A DNA stretch of 7,299 nucleotides, from positions 1 through 7,299 of the forward strand of contig QMZZ01000016.1 of NCBI GenBank assembly GCA_003663445.1, written 5' to 3'. Source of the DNA: Candidatus Aenigmatarchaeota archaeon (GTDB lineage: Archaea; Aenigmatarchaeota; Aenigmatarchaeia; QMZP01). The translations under genes and the position numbers were made by a program. The notes under the pieces are model-generated. The model was not told the origin of the DNA and searched no databases. It saw only the letters and a program-made list of their open reading frames with translations. How positions within the stretch are numbered: position 1 is the stretch's first letter; each line of letters begins with the position of its first letter. Positions 4,995-7,299 of this stretch are shown here, in pieces.

Positions 4995-6228
4995 GTTTAC
5001 AAAAACAATCCCGATTAACGGGATTGGGGTCCATGTAGACCTTACCGCCTATAAACCGATAGTGGAGCATCCCAAATTTGTTCGTTTGGGGAGAATTCAG
5101 CAGATACCATTTGGACAAACTCTTTATGAAGGTTGCGTGCATACCAGGCGGGAACACTCGATCGGATGCTTTTACCTGACTGAACGCATCTGTAAGCATA
5201 TTCAGAAGGAATACGGAACCCTGACAGATGAAGACATAAACGATCTTAAGATTTCCGCCCTCCTTCACGATCTCGGCCATGCGCCTTTTTCCCATGTGGT
5301 TGAGAATGCCTTTTCGGGTTTTAGTCATGATAAAAAGATACTGAGGTTTATCGAAGAAATAGGAGAGGAAATTGAAAAATGTCATGGAAGGGCCGAGATT
5401 GTCCAGAGCATTCTCTCACGTCAGAGCGCGCTTCATTACATAATAAGCTCCATTTTGGGAGCAGACAAACTCGATTATGTCCAGAGAGACCTTTATCACT
5501 GCGGTTTGGGGCAGGTTCCTCAATTTGAAAAGCTTTTAGATTCTTTAGTTTTTAAAAATGACAAGTATGGAGTTCTGCCTACTCAAGATGCTGGAAATGC
5601 TCTGGTAAGCTTTTTAAAAGCATGGTGGGATGCCCACCGCCAGATATACCTTCATAAAGAGGTCGAAAAGCCCAGGGCCATGTTTCAGAAGGCGCTCCTT
5701 TACGAATTCGATCCTGAAGATATCGAAGAAATATCAGAATGGGACGATTTCGAGCTGATTGCTAGATTAAGATCTTCAGAGGATAAAAGAGTGAAAAAGC
5801 TCATGAACTATCTCGAAAATAACAAATATTATAAAGAGATTGCTGTTCTGAAGCTCGACGAGTACGAGCAATACGAGGATAGCGATGTTCCTGTTTTCAC
5901 CCTGACCACCTCTGAAATGAAGAAGATGAAATCCACTGAATATACAAGAAGTAAGGAAAAGGAGCTTGCAAGGGAGCTGAACATCCCGGAAGAAAGCATA
6001 ATCATTACGAACTCTCAGGACATCGAGAGACTGAACCCGGAGAAAAAGGCTGTAAATTTTATCAATCACGAACCTGAAGAAGCCTCAAAAATCTATCCTG
6101 ATTTTTTCAGTTACTTGAAAGAAGAAATGAACAGACATTTTGCGGTAAGGCTTTTGGTCGAGCCTGAAAGAGCGGATGAGCTGAAAAGCAAGCTTGAAGG
6201 AGAAAATATCAAAAAACTGCTAATATAA
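4987..6228 (+). CDS. HD-domain phosphohydrolase, dGTPase/SAMHD1-like (COG1078 type)
   Basis: A 413-residue metal-dependent phosphohydrolase of the HD superfamily. The metal ligands are all visible: His57 in RREHS (54-58), His94-Asp95 in LLHDLGHAPFSH (92-103), and Asp160 in GADKLDYVQRD (158-168). The order and spacing match the SAMHD1/dGTPase branch, whose studied members remove triphosphate from deoxynucleoside triphosphates. The first 30 residues (IPINGIGVHVDLT, then PKFVRLGRIQQ) are the typical N-terminal strand and helix of this group. The C-terminal half (about 230-413) is charged, helical and less recognisable. ATG 4987 overlaps the kinase-like gene by 8 bp. Next to a P-loop kinase it may serve nucleotide pool control, but dNTPase activity is inferred from family only; many COG1078 proteins have no known substrate. 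Confidence 0.88.
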   Translation: MNKFTKTIPINGIGVHVDLTAYKPIVEHPKFVRLGRIQQIPFGQTLYEGCVHTRREHSIGCFYLTERICKHIQKEYGTLTDEDINDLKISALLHDLGHAPFSHVVENAFSGFSHDKKILRFIEEIGEEIEKCHGRAEIVQSILSRQSALHYIISSILGADKLDYVQRDLYHCGLGQVPQFEKLLDSLVFKNDKYGVLPTQDAGNALVSFLKAWWDAHRQIYLHKEVEKPRAMFQKALLYEFDPEDIEEISEWDDFELIARLRSSEDKRVKKLMNYLENNKYYKEIAVLKLDEYEQYEDSDVPVFTLTTSEMKKMKSTEYTRSKEKELARELNIPEESIIITNSQDIERLNPEKKAVNFINHEPEEASKIYPDFFSYLKEEMNRHFAVRLLVEPERADELKSKLEGENIKKLLI

Positions 6229-6229
6229 G

Positions 6230-6238
6230 TTTTTAAAA
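6230..6238 (+). promoter_or_regulatory. TATA-like box for the 102-residue unknown gene
   Basis: TTTTTAAAA starts two bases after the HD gene's stop codon and is centred 24 nt before ATG 6258. It suggests a separate, leaderless transcript; a weak AAGGAAA at 6248-6254 might alternatively act as a ribosome binding site. Confidence 0.45.
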
Positions 6239-6257
6239 TTTTACGTCAAGGAAAATA

Positions 6258-6566
6258 ATGGGCGATCCGACCTATCGGAAAAATGCAGAGAAGCTTTTGG
6301 AAGCATACAAAGGTCTCAAGGAAGATATTATAAGATCTGGCTGGGATGAAATAGCAGCAGAACTTTTGGCAAATGAAATTCTTGATCTTGGCTTCTCGAA
6401 ATTGAAGAAAATAAAGGAAGAATACAGGAAAAAGGGTCTTGATCCCGAAGATCCCCAATATGCAGACGAGATCGCTAAACAGATGCGCCCGACAAAAGAG
6501 GAGATGCAGAACATAGTTGCAAAAATCAAGAAGATGCTAGAAAAATCCGAAAACTATCCTGTTTGA
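6258..6566 (+). CDS. Small helical protein of unknown function
   Basis: A 102-residue, highly charged protein that I do not recognise. It is rich in Lys and Glu, without cysteine, signal peptide or membrane segment, so it is probably cytosolic. Predicted character: helices at about residues 5-25 and 27-60, a LDPEDPQY turn (61-68), then helices 69-75 and 79-95. No catalytic or nucleic-acid-binding motif stands out. Codon use looks like its neighbours, and amphipathic periodicity (for instance EIAAELLANEILDLGF, 31-46) supports real coding. It follows the HD-domain gene by 29 bp on the same strand with a promoter-like box between them. It meets the methylthioadenosine phosphorylase gene stop to stop: its TGA is bases 6564-6566 of a TGATCA whose other half is the opposite gene's TGA. 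Confidence 0.75.
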   Translation: MGDPTYRKNAEKLLEAYKGLKEDIIRSGWDEIAAELLANEILDLGFSKLKKIKEEYRKKGLDPEDPQYADEIAKQMRPTKEEMQNIVAKIKKMLEKSENYPV

Positions 6567-6580
6567 TCAGCTCAGGATAG
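6554..6580. terminator. Inverted repeat across convergent stop codons, possible bidirectional terminator
   Basis: CTATCCTG (6554-6561) and CAGGATAG (6573-6580) are perfect 8-bp inverted repeats separated by 11 nt that contain the palindrome TGATCA. The hairpin would form on RNAs from either strand, exactly where two convergent genes end. No strong T tract follows on either side, so a role in transcript end formation or stability is inferred only. Confidence 0.45.
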
Positions 6581-7299
6581 CATCCTTCAAAGCCACAGAG
6601 CAGGGGCATGAACGCTTTTCCGGAATTTCTGGCAAAAGCTCGAAAATGAACCTCTTCACCCTTTCCTCATTTTCCTTGAAAACCCTGAGGACCTCTTCTA
6701 TGTTCACGGGCTTCCATCCAGGTGCTCCGACATCATAATCGGTGACGAGGGATATTCCCAAAAAGCAGATTTCGAGCTCCCTTGCCAATACCACCTCAGG
6801 ATACTGCGTCATGTTTATGACATCTGCATACCGGCTGAAAAACCTTGATTCGGCCCTGGTCGAGAACCTCGGGCCCTCTATAACAGCGATGGTCCCCTTG
6901 GGATGAAAGCGATATCCAAGCTTTTTCAGGGTCCTTTCAGCTGCCTTCCTCAGTTCCGGACAGTAGGGATCTGCTGGAGAGATGTGGATGACGCGGTTGT
7001 CATAGAAGGTGTCCTTCCTTCTGGTGAAATTGATGAACTGATCGTTTATCACAAAATCACCTGGCTTTATCCTGTTTTTCAGCGATCCCACAGCATTCAC
7101 AGAGATTATCCTTTCCACCCCGAGCTTCTTTAGCGCGTAGATGTTAGCCAGATAAGGCACCTTGTGGGGCGGAATCTTGTGCTGCATCCCGTGTCTCGGG
7201 ATGAACGCAACGGGTTTTCCAGAAATCTTACCTAAAAATACAGGGGATGATGTCCTTCCATATGGCGTCTTCACCTGTTTTTTTCTCGTTTTTTTCAAA
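6567..7299 (-). CDS. mtnP: S-methyl-5'-thioadenosine phosphorylase, N-terminus beyond window edge
   Basis: Cleaves methylthioadenosine with phosphate to adenine and 5-methylthioribose-1-phosphate, recycling the by-product of spermidine synthase. 243 complete residues are visible. Motifs: TPYGRTSSPV near the start, PRHGMQHKIPPHKVPYLANI, the central NAVGSL, EGPRFSTRAE, the substrate loop INMTQYPEVVLARE, and TDYD with the aspartate that protonates the purine base. These fit the MTAP branch; the methylthioinosine enzymes of pseudomonads have a different EGPR loop. The phosphate-binding GGTG motif that should precede this part is absent, and family members are about 260-285 residues, so some 25-30 residues lie outside. 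The TTG at 7298 is therefore an internal Leu codon, not the start. A CPC pair near the C-terminus (SCPCSVALKDA) recalls the stabilising CXC motif of the Sulfolobus enzyme. The gene ends against the 102-residue unknown. Confidence 0.92.
   Translation of the reverse strand, partial: LKKTRKKQVKTPYGRTSSPVFLGKISGKPVAFIPRHGMQHKIPPHKVPYLANIYALKKLGVERIISVNAVGSLKNRIKPGDFVINDQFINFTRRKDTFYDNRVIHISPADPYCPELRKAAERTLKKLGYRFHPKGTIAVIEGPRFSTRAESRFFSRYADVINMTQYPEVVLARELEICFLGISLVTDYDVGAPGWKPVNIEEVLRVFKENEERVKRFIFELLPEIPEKRSCPCSVALKDAILS

Noticed and set aside
5776..6069. Minus-strand 97-codon open frame
   Set aside because: It is opposite the C-terminal half of the HD-domain gene and has no recognisable features.
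7296..7298. TTG as the start of mtnP
   Set aside because: The essential N-terminal GGTG phosphate loop is not in the window, so the gene must begin beyond the right edge and this codon is internal.

Overview
The window looks archaeal. Several genes are preceded by TATA-like boxes about 24-30 nt upstream of the start codon, as expected for leaderless or nearly leaderless archaeal transcripts. The protein set (small class 1B SpeD proteins, an archaeal-type methylthioadenosine phosphorylase, a Pyrococcus-like ferritin domain and a cysteine-rich exported protein) also fits an archaeon. I cannot name the species or phylum from sequence alone. Coding density is very high: no stretch over 110 bp lacks a gene, and I see no rRNA, tRNA, CRISPR array or insertion sequence.

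Layout: (1) 2-1532, minus strand: a polyamine operon transcribed speD-speD paralog-speE, with ATGA stop/start overlaps at both junctions. speE runs off the left edge. (2) 1533-1639: divergent promoter region. (3) 1640-2194, plus: an AT-rich, unrecognised multi-pass membrane protein. (4) 2228-2752, plus: type I isopentenyl-diphosphate isomerase. (5) 2742-3023, minus: a 93-residue ferritin-like protein of the encapsulated-ferritin type, overlapping idi tail to tail. (6) 3045-3659, minus: a secreted or anchored protein with 16 cysteines. (7) 3685-6228, plus: a compact run of a sugar-isomerase-type TIM barrel, a NadR-like P-loop ATPase/kinase and an HD-domain phosphohydrolase, followed by a 102-residue unknown protein (6258-6566). 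(8) 6567-7299, minus: methylthioadenosine phosphorylase, missing its N-terminus at the right edge.

The two edges are linked metabolically. SpeD makes decarboxylated S-adenosylmethionine, SpeE uses it as aminopropyl donor and releases methylthioadenosine, and the phosphorylase at the right edge recycles that by-product. The most interesting points are the two dissimilar SpeD proteins in one operon, one with Tyr in place of the usual Glu at the self-cleavage site; the stand-alone encapsulin-type ferritin domain with no shell gene beside it; type I rather than type II IPP isomerase in an apparent archaeon; and the TIM barrel/kinase/HD cluster, whose substrate is unknown. I did not find convincing evidence for a wholly new system; the TIM barrel/kinase/HD cluster and the SpeD pair are the best candidates.
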